This document shows, in pieces, positions 40,319-48,345 of a stretch of 54,174 nt of DNA. Each line of letters opens with the position of its first letter. The first letter of the stretch is position 1. Source of the stretch: Lachnospiraceae bacterium (GTDB lineage Bacteria > Bacillota > Clostridia > Lachnospirales > Lachnospiraceae); NCBI GenBank assembly GCA_017461775.1, contig JAFTXD010000098.1:1-54174 (forward strand). The letters run 5' to 3'. The notes beneath the pieces were generated by a model, which saw only the letters and a program-made list of their open reading frames with translations, was not told the origin of the DNA and did not search any database. A program made the translations under genes and the position numbers.

Positions 40319-41633
40319 TGATAAAAAAAGAATTCTATTAGCTATTGGGGGCTGCATTATCCTGGGATTTACACTTGCTGGTGTTATAATGATAAAAAGC
40401 AGAGATAAGGAAGAGGTGGATAAAAATAGTTTTTATTTTGATTATCTGGAAACTCGTATAGCTACAGAGATAGAAACGATTGATGCGGTATCGAACTGTG
40501 AAATAAATATCAGCTATTCAGGTAATACAATCATTTCTGCTGAGGTGTATATAGATGTGGAGGGTGAAGAAATTGAGAATGTGGAAGCGAAAATAATGAA
40601 TTATGTTTCAGTAGTTTTTGAGCTTCCAGAGGATAAAATCAGTATAATTTATGAACCATTGCTTTCCAGCCAAAGTGATAGTGGGGAAAATACATACTCT
40701 CCCTTTCTAAAGGACAAAGACCGCATCGTAGCAGGAAACTATTATATTGCTGTCCTGGATGATGAGGGGAGCGTAAAATATGCTTATCAGGAAGGCAGGG
40801 GCGATTATTTGGAGATAGAAGAATTGGCATGGGAGAATGTAGCTTGCTTGATAGAAAATGATGATTTTCCCGTGGCAATTTCAGAAAGTGGAAAGCTTTT
40901 AGTGCCTAGGGGGAAGTCTTCGGAAGAGCTCTTGCAGGAATTTCAGGAAATGGAAGCAGAGCTGCCTTTAGATGCGGTGCTGGGAACCGCACATTTTGAC
41001 CATATCGAGACCGCAGAAAAGGTGGAGGCTTGGGACGCTCTGGAGTTTGCAGTGGGCAACTATCCCCATTATGTATTGGGTGTACAGAAAAGTGGTATGC
41101 TTTGCGAAGCCGGCATCTCGGGGAAAGCGGAGCAGGAGCAAATAGACGCTGTACTCAGCAGACAGAATGTAAGGGATGTGGCCATGCTTTACGGAGGTGA
41201 GCAGATAGTCTGTCTGGAGGAAGGCGGAAGTATCTATTCCGCAGGTGCCCGGACCGACGGATGGGCCGATATGGTATCTGTAGAAGCCGGTAAAGTGATG
41301 ATATTCGGACTGACCGCTGATGGTAAGGTAGTACATACCGAGTATCCCTTTGCAAAGGACTACTCCACGGAGAATATGCATGACATTGTATTTATTGCCG
41401 TAGGACATGACATGGATACCAATATGGATGTGCTCTATGGCATACGAAAGGACGGTAAGGTGGTAGACCATTTAGGGCAGGAAGTGACAGGCTTTGAAGA
41501 TATGGCGGAGATTGATGTTACATTGACAGGTGGAATCATCCTTGGTTTGAATAAGGAAGGTCAACTGGTTATCAGTGAGGATGCGGACATTAATTTTCAA
41601 AAGCTGGTGGAAGAATTTAATCGTGTAAGATAG
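40311..41633 (+). CDS. Membrane-anchored protein with repeat (beta-propeller-like) domain
   Basis: 440 residues. One N-terminal membrane segment (ILLAIGGCIILGFTLAGVIM, ~9-28) leaves the rest outside. Residues 45-110 (YLETRIATEIETIDAVSNCE..., EDKISIIYEPL) recall the small alpha/beta ring-building-motif fold of SpoIIIAG/YscJ-type proteins. Residues ~235-425 contain repeats such as YVLGVQKSGMLCEAG, QIVCLEEGGSIYSAG, MIFGLTADGKVVH, LYGIRKDGKVVDHLG and IILGLNKEGQLVIS, in the style of an RCC1-like beta-propeller. Overlaps the secreted-protein gene, so the pair may work together at the cell surface. Function unknown. Confidence 0.7.
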   Translation: MGNDKKRILLAIGGCIILGFTLAGVIMIKSRDKEEVDKNSFYFDYLETRIATEIETIDAVSNCEINISYSGNTIISAEVYIDVEGEEIENVEAKIMNYVSVVFELPEDKISIIYEPLLSSQSDSGENTYSPFLKDKDRIVAGNYYIAVLDDEGSVKYAYQEGRGDYLEIEELAWENVACLIENDDFPVAISESGKLLVPRGKSSEELLQEFQEMEAELPLDAVLGTAHFDHIETAEKVEAWDALEFAVGNYPHYVLGVQKSGMLCEAGISGKAEQEQIDAVLSRQNVRDVAMLYGGEQIVCLEEGGSIYSAGARTDGWADMVSVEAGKVMIFGLTADGKVVHTEYPFAKDYSTENMHDIVFIAVGHDMDTNMDVLYGIRKDGKVVDHLGQEVTGFEDMAEIDVTLTGGIILGLNKEGQLVISEDADINFQKLVEEFNRVR

Positions 41634-41640
41634 GGAAATA

Positions 41641-41686
41641 AAAATCAGGGAAAGCGTTTGGTTTTGAAGCTTTACCCTGATTTTTT
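41641..41686. terminator. Bidirectional terminator
   Basis: AAAATCAGGGAAAGC (41641-41655) pairs with GCTTTACCCTGATTTT (41669-41684, one mismatch), with T-run after and A-run before. It separates the anchored-protein gene from the convergent BceB gene. Confidence 0.85.
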
Positions 41687-41709
41687 GTGCCTTATGAAAG
41701 ATGTGTCTT

Positions 41710-43743
41710 TTATTCTTGTTTACTGCTTACTATCGCATAATAAGCATTGGAGGTTATCTTGTATACAACAGCGTAGGCCAGTGCGAAGACTGCAAAGCAG
41801 GCTGCCGTGACTATAATCATCAGGCGCACATTATCAAAGTTAAACATCTGCAAAAGCTTCCACAAAATGGGGAAGGCAAAGCAAAGGTGCAGTCCTGCCA
41901 GCAGCAGGGGTGAAAAGAATACTGTCAACACCTGAGAATTAATGGATTTTCGGATATCCTTCCTGGTCATACCAACCTTTTGCATAACCTCAAAACGCTT
42001 CTGATCTTCAAAGCCCTCGGAGATTTGCTTATAGTAAATGATAAGCACCGCAGCAAAGAGAAATACTATGCTTAAAAGAATGCCGATAAAGAACAGTCCG
42101 GCGTATAAGCCATAGAAGGTAGAGCGCTCTGCTTCCCGGCAACCATGGGCGTAGCTTGCGCTACCGTCGGCATGGGGGATGAGAAGCTTATTTATTCCGT
42201 CCCGGATATTGTCATAGACCTGAATTTGAACCTCGTCATTTCCATCCACATTAAAATCACAGCTCCAGAAGGCTTCCAAAATGGAGTAGCCCAAAGAATT
42301 TGTCAAACCAGAGATGGGTTGCAAAAGAGCGGGAATATCCGTTGTCACAAGGGTGATAGTGGGAACCATCTGCATTGCGGAATAACCGGAAATATAGATA
42401 TCCTCCAGCTGCGCTTTCACACGCAGGGGCTTGCAGTTTTCGATGGTGAAGGTATCGCTCGTATACTCCGTGCGGAAGCAGTGCAGGAAGCATTCATCCT
42501 CTGCAAGTGTCTCGTTTGTGCCCATAATCCGGTTGTAGTCTGCCAGAGAGATGATGTGCAGATATCCGATGCGTTCATAGGTGGAGAGGTCGAAGGTATT
42601 GTGTGAGCTTTGGTCCACAAGGATACCTTCCTCAGTAAAAAGTCCTGCTACATCTACACCGGCATATTCTGCCGCTTCCTTCTTTGCGGGAGCAAGCTCA
42701 TTTAGTCCGGTCCGCATGTGGGAGAAGCTTTCCTCGTTGAAATGCTCTATATCCGGGATGGAGAGGCGCAGGGTGATATCCTTGGGGTAGCGGCTCATCA
42801 GGGAGTCTTCCGCACCGATGTACATGCTTAAAGTGGCAGAAAGCATTACAAGCACGATGGTAATCAGAACACAGATGGAGGCCAGTCCCGCGCCGTTTCG
42901 TTTCATACGGTATACCATGGAGGATACCGAAACAAAGTGGCGCGCCTGATAATAATATGACTTTCTCTTTTGCAGGAAGCGACAAAGTGCAACGGAGCCT
43001 GCAATAAACAAAAGGTAAGTGGCTACGATAACCATGACCACCGCTATCATAAACCATACGATGGCAGTTAAGGGCTGCTGGATGGAAAGGGCAATATAAT
43101 AGGCAGCAGTCAAAACAGCGATGCCTAAAATTGCAAGTAGCCAGTTGGCCTTTGGGGGTTTTTCGCCTACATTACTGCTCTGTAAGAGCGCCAGCGGGTT
43201 GCTGCGGCGTACCCTAATCAGGGAATTTAACAGTAGAAGAAAATAAATTACCCCAAATAAAAGGGTGGTCTTTACGGCAGAGGTCAAATCCAGCCGCAGG
43301 CTATAGTCTACGCTCTCCAGCAAGAGATTCAGCATACAAAGCTCGGAGAGCTTGGAAAGTGCGATACCGGCCACAAGACCTCCGGTAATGGAGATGCCGG
43401 CAGTCATCACACTTTCCCACAGCATAATCCGTCCCAGATTGTGCTTATCCATGCCTAATATGTTGTAAAGTCCAAATTCCTTATAGCGTTGCCGGATAAG
43501 GAAGGAGTTACTGTAAAACAGGAAAATCAAAGAAAATACAGCTACAACCACACTGCCAACGGGTAGGAGGGTTCTTAGTACTCCGCCTCCTTTCATATGC
43601 TCCAGCATCTCTGTGGAGGAAAGAAAGAATATAATGTAGCTCATCATCACCATTACCATTCCAGTAAGGAGATAGGGCAGGTAAAGACGCTTGTTTTTTC
43701 GGATGCCTTCCGTAGCCAGTTTAGAATAAATATTTCGTTTCAT
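41710..43743 (-). CDS. bceB: BceB-type ABC transporter permease (FtsX-like)
   Basis: 677 residues, about ten membrane helices and one large extracellular domain between helices VII and VIII (roughly residues 305-520), the signature of BceB/VraG-type permeases. These pull antimicrobial peptides off lipid II and also act as the sensor for their kinase. N-terminus: NIYSKLATEGIRKNKRLYLP; after it FLIRQRYKEFGLYNILGMDK, the typical FtsX-domain text; C-terminal FEDQKRFEVMQKVGMTRKDI repeats it. Its start overlaps the end of bceA by four bases. Which peptide drug it handles cannot be told. Confidence 0.88.
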   Translation of the reverse strand: MKRNIYSKLATEGIRKNKRLYLPYLLTGMVMVMMSYIIFFLSSTEMLEHMKGGGVLRTLLPVGSVVVAVFSLIFLFYSNSFLIRQRYKEFGLYNILGMDKHNLGRIMLWESVMTAGISITGGLVAGIALSKLSELCMLNLLLESVDYSLRLDLTSAVKTTLLFGVIYFLLLLNSLIRVRRSNPLALLQSSNVGEKPPKANWLLAILGIAVLTAAYYIALSIQQPLTAIVWFMIAVVMVIVATYLLFIAGSVALCRFLQKRKSYYYQARHFVSVSSMVYRMKRNGAGLASICVLITIVLVMLSATLSMYIGAEDSLMSRYPKDITLRLSIPDIEHFNEESFSHMRTGLNELAPAKKEAAEYAGVDVAGLFTEEGILVDQSSHNTFDLSTYERIGYLHIISLADYNRIMGTNETLAEDECFLHCFRTEYTSDTFTIENCKPLRVKAQLEDIYISGYSAMQMVPTITLVTTDIPALLQPISGLTNSLGYSILEAFWSCDFNVDGNDEVQIQVYDNIRDGINKLLIPHADGSASYAHGCREAERSTFYGLYAGLFFIGILLSIVFLFAAVLIIYYKQISEGFEDQKRFEVMQKVGMTRKDIRKSINSQVLTVFFSPLLLAGLHLCFAFPILWKLLQMFNFDNVRLMIIVTAACFAVFALAYAVVYKITSNAYYAIVSSKQE

Positions 43744-44504
43744 CTTCTCTCACCACCTGTCGTAAGAACTGTGAGAGTATCAGAAATCATTTGATACAGC
43801 TGCTCACTGGAGTGCTCTCCCCGATAAATCTGATGAAAGACTTCCCCATCTTTGATAAACAGTACGCGACCTGCATGACTGGCAGCTTTCACAGAGTGGG
43901 TAACCATTAAAATAGTCTGACCGGCCTGATTGATTTCTCCAAAGAGACGGAGCAGTTCATCCGTGGCTTTGGAATCCAGTGCACCGGTGGGTTCATCTGC
44001 TAGAATCAGCTTTGGATTGGTAATCAGTGCTCTTGCCACGGCGGCGCGCTGTTTTTGACCACCGGATACCTCATAGGGATATTTCTTTAACAGGGAAGAA
44101 ATTCCCAATTGAGCGGCAATGGGGGTGAGCCTTTTGTGCATCTCCATATGGGATTTACCTGCAAGGACTAAGGGAAGATAGATATTATCCTCCAGCGTAA
44201 AGGTATCCAGTAGATTAAATTCCTGAAAAACAAAGCCCAGATTATCCCGGCGAAAGGCAGCTACCTGGGATTCTTTTAGCTTAGAAAGATCCTTTCCATC
44301 CAAAATAACAGAGCCTGCGGTGGGCTTATCCAGAGCAGCCATGATATTTAACAGGGTGGTTTTTCCGGACCCGGATTCTCCCATGATAGCCACATATTCG
44401 CCCTGCTGAACCTGAAAGGAAACGTTCTTTAGTGCTTCAACTTTGTTTTCTCCAAAGCGGGAAGTATATACTTTTTTTACTCCGCTTACAGTTAACATAC
44501 TCAT
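43740..44504 (-). CDS. bceA: BceA-type ABC transporter ATPase
   Basis: 254 residues, MacB/BceA-like. Walker A GESGSGKTT near 39, Q-loop FVFQEFNLLDTFT near 90, signature VSGGQKQRAAVARAL near 143, Walker B KLILADEPTGALD near 162, and H-loop LMVTHS near 196. Powers the BceB permease. RBS AAGGAGG lies nine bases before the ATG at 44504. The upstream gap carries a BceR-box-like element (44598) and a hairpin (44546-44589), consistent with induction by the neighbouring two-component system. Confidence 0.9.
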   Translation of the reverse strand: MSMLTVSGVKKVYTSRFGENKVEALKNVSFQVQQGEYVAIMGESGSGKTTLLNIMAALDKPTAGSVILDGKDLSKLKESQVAAFRRDNLGFVFQEFNLLDTFTLEDNIYLPLVLAGKSHMEMHKRLTPIAAQLGISSLLKKYPYEVSGGQKQRAAVARALITNPKLILADEPTGALDSKATDELLRLFGEINQAGQTILMVTHSVKAASHAGRVLFIKDGEVFHQIYRGEHSSEQLYQMISDTLTVLTTGGERR

Positions 44505-44545
44505 AACAAAAATCCTCCTTTGCGATTTCTGCCTTCATTGTACCC

Positions 44546-44589
44546 AAAAAGGGATTTGCATCGCCATGGAATCGGCTTACAAATCCCTT
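44546..44589 (-). terminator. Terminator of the bceRS genes, within the bceAB leader region
   Basis: On the minus strand AAGGGATTTG (44580-44589) pairs with CAAATCCCTT (44549-44558), followed by TTTTT. A -10-like TACAAT lies just after it (44537-44542), so the bceAB promoter overlaps the hairpin. Confidence 0.7.
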
Positions 44590-44597
44590 CCGAAATC

Positions 44598-44611
44598 TAA
44601 CAGTTTTGTAA
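44598..44611. promoter_or_regulatory. Candidate BceR binding site
   Basis: TTACA-AAAC-TGTTA on the minus strand (TAACA-GTTT-TGTAA on the plus). It fits the BceR-type consensus TNACA-N4-TGTAA apart from one base, and sits upstream of bceA in the gap after the kinase gene. Confidence 0.5.
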
Positions 44612-44616
44612 GAAGA

Positions 44617-45606
44617 CTAATCTGCCTCCTGTTTTGTCTGAGCAAGGTCAATGGTAATGGTGGTTCCTGCATCCACTACGGAGGCAGCGGTGATGGTATG
44701 TCCCAAATTGGAGCAAATACGTTTGCACAGGTACAGACCTATGCCACTTGCTTTCTTATGGGAACGACCGTTATAACCTGTAAAACCATTTTCAAATATT
44801 CGAGGTAAATCCTCCGCGGCAATACCGATTCCGGTATCGGAAATGCACAGCTTTTTTTCGGCGGTAAGCCGGATGGTAACACTGCCGGAAGGCGTGTATT
44901 TTAATGCATTGGATAATATCTGCTCTATTACAAAAGAGAACCATTTTTCATCTGTTACCACAGTGGTATTTAGTGGCTCATAAATCAGACGTAGCTTTCT
45001 GCTGATGAATTCACCGGCAAATTTTTTGACAGTTTGCCGGATGATAGTATCTAAGTCATATTCCTGCAGAACATAGTCGGTGCTGTCAAAGTCCAATCTT
45101 AGAAAGGTTAATACCATTTCTACATACTGCTCAATCCGAAATAAATCCGTAGAGAGCTTGCGGGACAGCGTAGTATCCTCGTTTTGCAGATGAAGCCGCA
45201 TGGAGGCAATGGGGGTCTTTATTTGATGAACCCACACGGTATAGTAATCCATCATATCTAAATATCTGCGATTCATTTTGGTATTATAATCCGTGTATTC
45301 TTCACCCAGGGTATGTAGAACCTGCTGATATGCTTCCTCTTCCATACCTTCTGCCGGAGGAAAGGTGCCTGTAACCACATCCGTAAGCGAATGAATATGT
45401 TTCAGCTGTTTCACCTTTCGTTTTATTCGCTGAAAGTCAGCCAGCATCCACACCAGGGCAAGTAAGGTACAGAGAAGCATAGGATATATCACTGCGCCCA
45501 GAGGAAGGTGGTATAGGGTAAAGGATATGGTAAAGATAACAAAAAACATAATCCCTAAGGTAATACCACGCCGCCTTGCCTTTAGGTACTGCAAAAATAA
45601 TGTCAT
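44617..45606 (-). CDS. bceS: BceS-type intramembrane-sensing histidine kinase
   Basis: 329 residues. Two closely spaced N-terminal helices (GITLGIMFFVIFTISFTLYH and AVIYPMLLCTLLALVWMLAD) with almost no extracellular loop define intramembrane-sensing kinases that depend on the BceAB transporter for their signal. H-box: YYTVWVHQIKTPIASMRLHL near 130-150; N-box: IEQILSNALKYTPSGSV near 230; G-boxes: CISDTGIGIAAEDLPRIF and KASGIGLYLCKRI. Start 45606 is chosen over an upstream GTG because GAGGTG precedes it correctly. Gene follows bceR by about ten bases. Confidence 0.9.
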   Translation of the reverse strand: MTLFLQYLKARRRGITLGIMFFVIFTISFTLYHLPLGAVIYPMLLCTLLALVWMLADFQRIKRKVKQLKHIHSLTDVVTGTFPPAEGMEEEAYQQVLHTLGEEYTDYNTKMNRRYLDMMDYYTVWVHQIKTPIASMRLHLQNEDTTLSRKLSTDLFRIEQYVEMVLTFLRLDFDSTDYVLQEYDLDTIIRQTVKKFAGEFISRKLRLIYEPLNTTVVTDEKWFSFVIEQILSNALKYTPSGSVTIRLTAEKKLCISDTGIGIAAEDLPRIFENGFTGYNGRSHKKASGIGLYLCKRICSNLGHTITAASVVDAGTTITIDLAQTKQEAD

Positions 45607-45616
45607 AATAAGCACC

Positions 45617-46291
45617 TCAATTTTCGATGAGATAACCTACACCAAATTTGGTGGTAATAAAATCCGTTAGTCCTGCCGCATCCAGACGCTTACGAAGTCG
45701 GTTCACGTTAACGGAAAGCGTATTTTCGTCCACAAAGCTGTCCGTTTCCCAAAGCTGCTCCATCAATCTTTCCCGGCTGACCACCTTTCCCTTGTTTTGC
45801 ATAAGGGAAAGAAGGATTCGAAATTCATTTTTGGAAAGAGATATCCTTTCACCTTCATAGGTTAAGGTGCTGTCTCCGGTATTCAGGAGTGCGCCTCTGT
45901 GCTCTAAAATGGGCACAGAAGAGGAAAAGTCATAGGTTCTGCGGAGCATTGCCTGCAATTTCGCCATTAGTACACTTTGGTCGAAGGGCTTTGCAATAAA
46001 GTCATCCGCTCCCATATTCATAGCCATGATGATGTTCATGTTATCAGATGCAGAAGAGATGAAGATGACAGGAACCTTGGAAACCCTACGGATTTCATTG
46101 CACCAGTGGTAGCCATTGAAAAAGGGCAGCGTAATATCCAGTAAAACGATATGGGGATCGAAGTCTGCAAATTCAGCCATTACATTACGGAAATTCAAAA
46201 CGCAATGTACCTGCAAGTCCCACATCTTAGCCTGCGCCTCTATGGCCTGGGCTATTCCGTTGTCATCCTCTACAATTAGTAATCGATACAT
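45617..46291 (-). CDS. bceR: BceR-type response regulator (OmpR family)
   Basis: 224 residues. Receiver domain 1-115: LLIVEDDNGIAQAIE, phosphorylated Asp in HIVLLDITLPFFNG, conserved Lys in DDFIAKPFDQSV. C-terminal winged helix: ISLSKNEFRILLSLMQNKG, then VVSRERLMEQLW and ENTLSVNVNRLRKRL. ATG 46291 has GGGAGAG upstream; an earlier ATG would include that site. Expected to activate bceAB through the element at 44598. Followed by bceS. Confidence 0.92.
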   Translation of the reverse strand: MYRLLIVEDDNGIAQAIEAQAKMWDLQVHCVLNFRNVMAEFADFDPHIVLLDITLPFFNGYHWCNEIRRVSKVPVIFISSASDNMNIIMAMNMGADDFIAKPFDQSVLMAKLQAMLRRTYDFSSSVPILEHRGALLNTGDSTLTYEGERISLSKNEFRILLSLMQNKGKVVSRERLMEQLWETDSFVDENTLSVNVNRLRKRLDAAGLTDFITTKFGVGYLIEN

Positions 46292-46325
46292 TCTCTCCCT
46301 TTCCCATGACATAGGATTTGTAGAA

Positions 46326-48131
46326 CTATGCCATCAATTCTTCCATTTCATCAATTAAGCTTGCAAAAAGCTTCAGTGCCTGGTTAATCGGCTCCTTGGT
46401 GGACATATCCACGCCTGCATCCTTTAAGATGGATACCGGGTCCTTGGAGCAGCCGGCACTTAAGAAGTTCTCCTTGTAAGCCTTCACAGCAGGCTCGCCT
46501 TCCTTCAAAATCTTCTCGGACAGTGCGATAGCAGCGGAGAAGCCGGTAGCGTACTGGTACACGTAGAAGTTGTAGTAGAAGTGAGGAATTCTTGCCCACT
46601 CTAAGTCAATATAAGCATCATGTACGATATCCTTACCAAAGTAAAGGTCGATTAAATCATGATATACCTTGCTTGCGGACTGGGCATTGATGCTTTCGCC
46701 CCGTGCACACATCTCGCTCATTTTCAGCTCAAACTCTGCAAACATGGTCTGGCGGTAGAGAGTGGTTCTGAACTGCTCTAAGAAGTAGTTGATAAGGTAA
46801 GCACGCTGCTTCTTATCCGTAGTTTTCTCCAGTAAATACTGCATCAGAAGAGCTTCGTTACAGGTAGAAGCTACCTCTGCCACGAAGATTACATAGTCAG
46901 AATCCACCACGGGCTGATATTTGTTGGAATAGTAGGAGTGGAGTGCATGACCCATCTCATGGGCAAGGGTAAACTCGGTATTTAAATCGTCCTGATGATT
47001 TAACAGGACATATGGATGCTTTCTTGCGCCTGCAGAATAAGCACCACTGCGCTTTCCTACATTCTCATACACGTCAATCCAGCGGTTTGCAAAGCCTTCC
47101 TTTAGGATGGATACATAATCATCACCCAGTACCTTGCAGGCCTCGATGGTGTTGATTTTTGCTTCCTCGTAAGGAATCTTGGCATCTACATCTGCCACAA
47201 TAGGGGTATATAAATCGTACATGTGAAGCTCGTCTACGCCAAGAAGCTTCTTGCGAAGACGTACATACTTGTACATGGATTCCATGTTCTCGTGTACGGC
47301 TTCGATTAAGTTGTAATAAACCTTAGTATCTACATTGGTGGCATCTAAGGAAGCCTCCAAGGCACTGCCGTAGCGACGCATATTTGCATTAAACTGCAGC
47401 TGCTTCATCTGGGAGGACAAAATTGCCGCAGAAGTGTTCTTGTGGGCATCGTAGGTGCTGTAAAGGGATTCAAAGGCTGCCTTACGGATGTTTACATCCG
47501 CATTGTGAAGGAGAGGAATGAAGCTGCCGTGGGTTACAGGAAGCTTGCCTCCTTTACCATCATCGATGGACGCAAAGGTCATGTCGGCATTGTTTAAGAT
47601 ACCATTGATATCCCCGGGAGCGCGCATCATTTCGCTGGCAGCAGCCAGGATTTTCTCTTCTTCATTGGAGAGGATGTGAGCTTTTCTGCGGCGGATATTG
47701 TTAAGATATCTCTTGTATACAGCAAGCTGTGGCTCCTGTGCAAAGAAGCCGTCCAGAGTTTCGTCCGGGATGGAAAGAATCTCCGGCTTCATGAAAGAAC
47801 TCATACTGTCGATCTGCGCGTAAAGTCCCATAGCCTGGTCCTTAAAGCCCTGATAAGTGGTGTTCTTGGTGTCCTGGTCGGATTTACGCATAGCATAATT
47901 GATAAAGTTTTCGCCTACGACGCTTAAGTCATCCATCAGCTTTAATGCTGCAAGGAGATTGGCAGAGCTTTCTCCCAGCTTTCCCTGATAGGAAGCAATG
48001 CTGCCGGCCAGCTCCTTTAAGGTTTCCATTTCCTTTTTCCAATCCTCATCGGTGGCATATAAATCCTCCAGCTTCCAGGTATATTCTACCGGAACCTCTT
48101 CACGAAGAGGAATTTTTTTCATTTCGCTCAT
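46326..48131 (-). CDS. pepF: Oligoendopeptidase F (M3B)
   Basis: 601 residues, the standard PepF length, minus strand. Zinc site AHEMGHALHSYYSN with H391/H395 and the downstream Glu in FVAEVASTCNEAL. N-terminal EYTWKLEDLYATDEDWKKEM is the common PepF opening and MQYLLEKTTDKKQRAYLINY a family motif. Cleaves 7-17-residue peptides inside the cell. Start 48131 fits TAGGAGG; the upstream ATG at 48164 precedes that site. The 214-base gap to the next divergent gene holds promoters only. Confidence 0.95.
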   Translation of the reverse strand: MSEMKKIPLREEVPVEYTWKLEDLYATDEDWKKEMETLKELAGSIASYQGKLGESSANLLAALKLMDDLSVVGENFINYAMRKSDQDTKNTTYQGFKDQAMGLYAQIDSMSSFMKPEILSIPDETLDGFFAQEPQLAVYKRYLNNIRRRKAHILSNEEEKILAAASEMMRAPGDINGILNNADMTFASIDDGKGGKLPVTHGSFIPLLHNADVNIRKAAFESLYSTYDAHKNTSAAILSSQMKQLQFNANMRRYGSALEASLDATNVDTKVYYNLIEAVHENMESMYKYVRLRKKLLGVDELHMYDLYTPIVADVDAKIPYEEAKINTIEACKVLGDDYVSILKEGFANRWIDVYENVGKRSGAYSAGARKHPYVLLNHQDDLNTEFTLAHEMGHALHSYYSNKYQPVVDSDYVIFVAEVASTCNEALLMQYLLEKTTDKKQRAYLINYFLEQFRTTLYRQTMFAEFELKMSEMCARGESINAQSASKVYHDLIDLYFGKDIVHDAYIDLEWARIPHFYYNFYVYQYATGFSAAIALSEKILKEGEPAVKAYKENFLSAGCSKDPVSILKDAGVDMSTKEPINQALKLFASLIDEMEELMA

Positions 48132-48345
48132 ATTACTAAAACCTCCTAAAAATACACTATACATAGGCTACCATTTTTTCGTGCACTATGCAATGAAGAA
48201 AACGGGAAAGGTGGTAAAGGATTTTGCATTTTCTACAAAATAATGTAGAAAAGTGTAGAAATAATCATGCGTATGTATTAAAATTGTAAATGAGGTTTTC
48301 TGATTCGGCAGAAAACGTCAGACATTTCTAGAAGGTGAAGAGAGC

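Noticed and set aside
48132-48345. Hidden small gene between pepF and the hybrid kinase
   Set aside because: No ORF with an RBS is present; the sequence is AT-rich promoter-type DNA.
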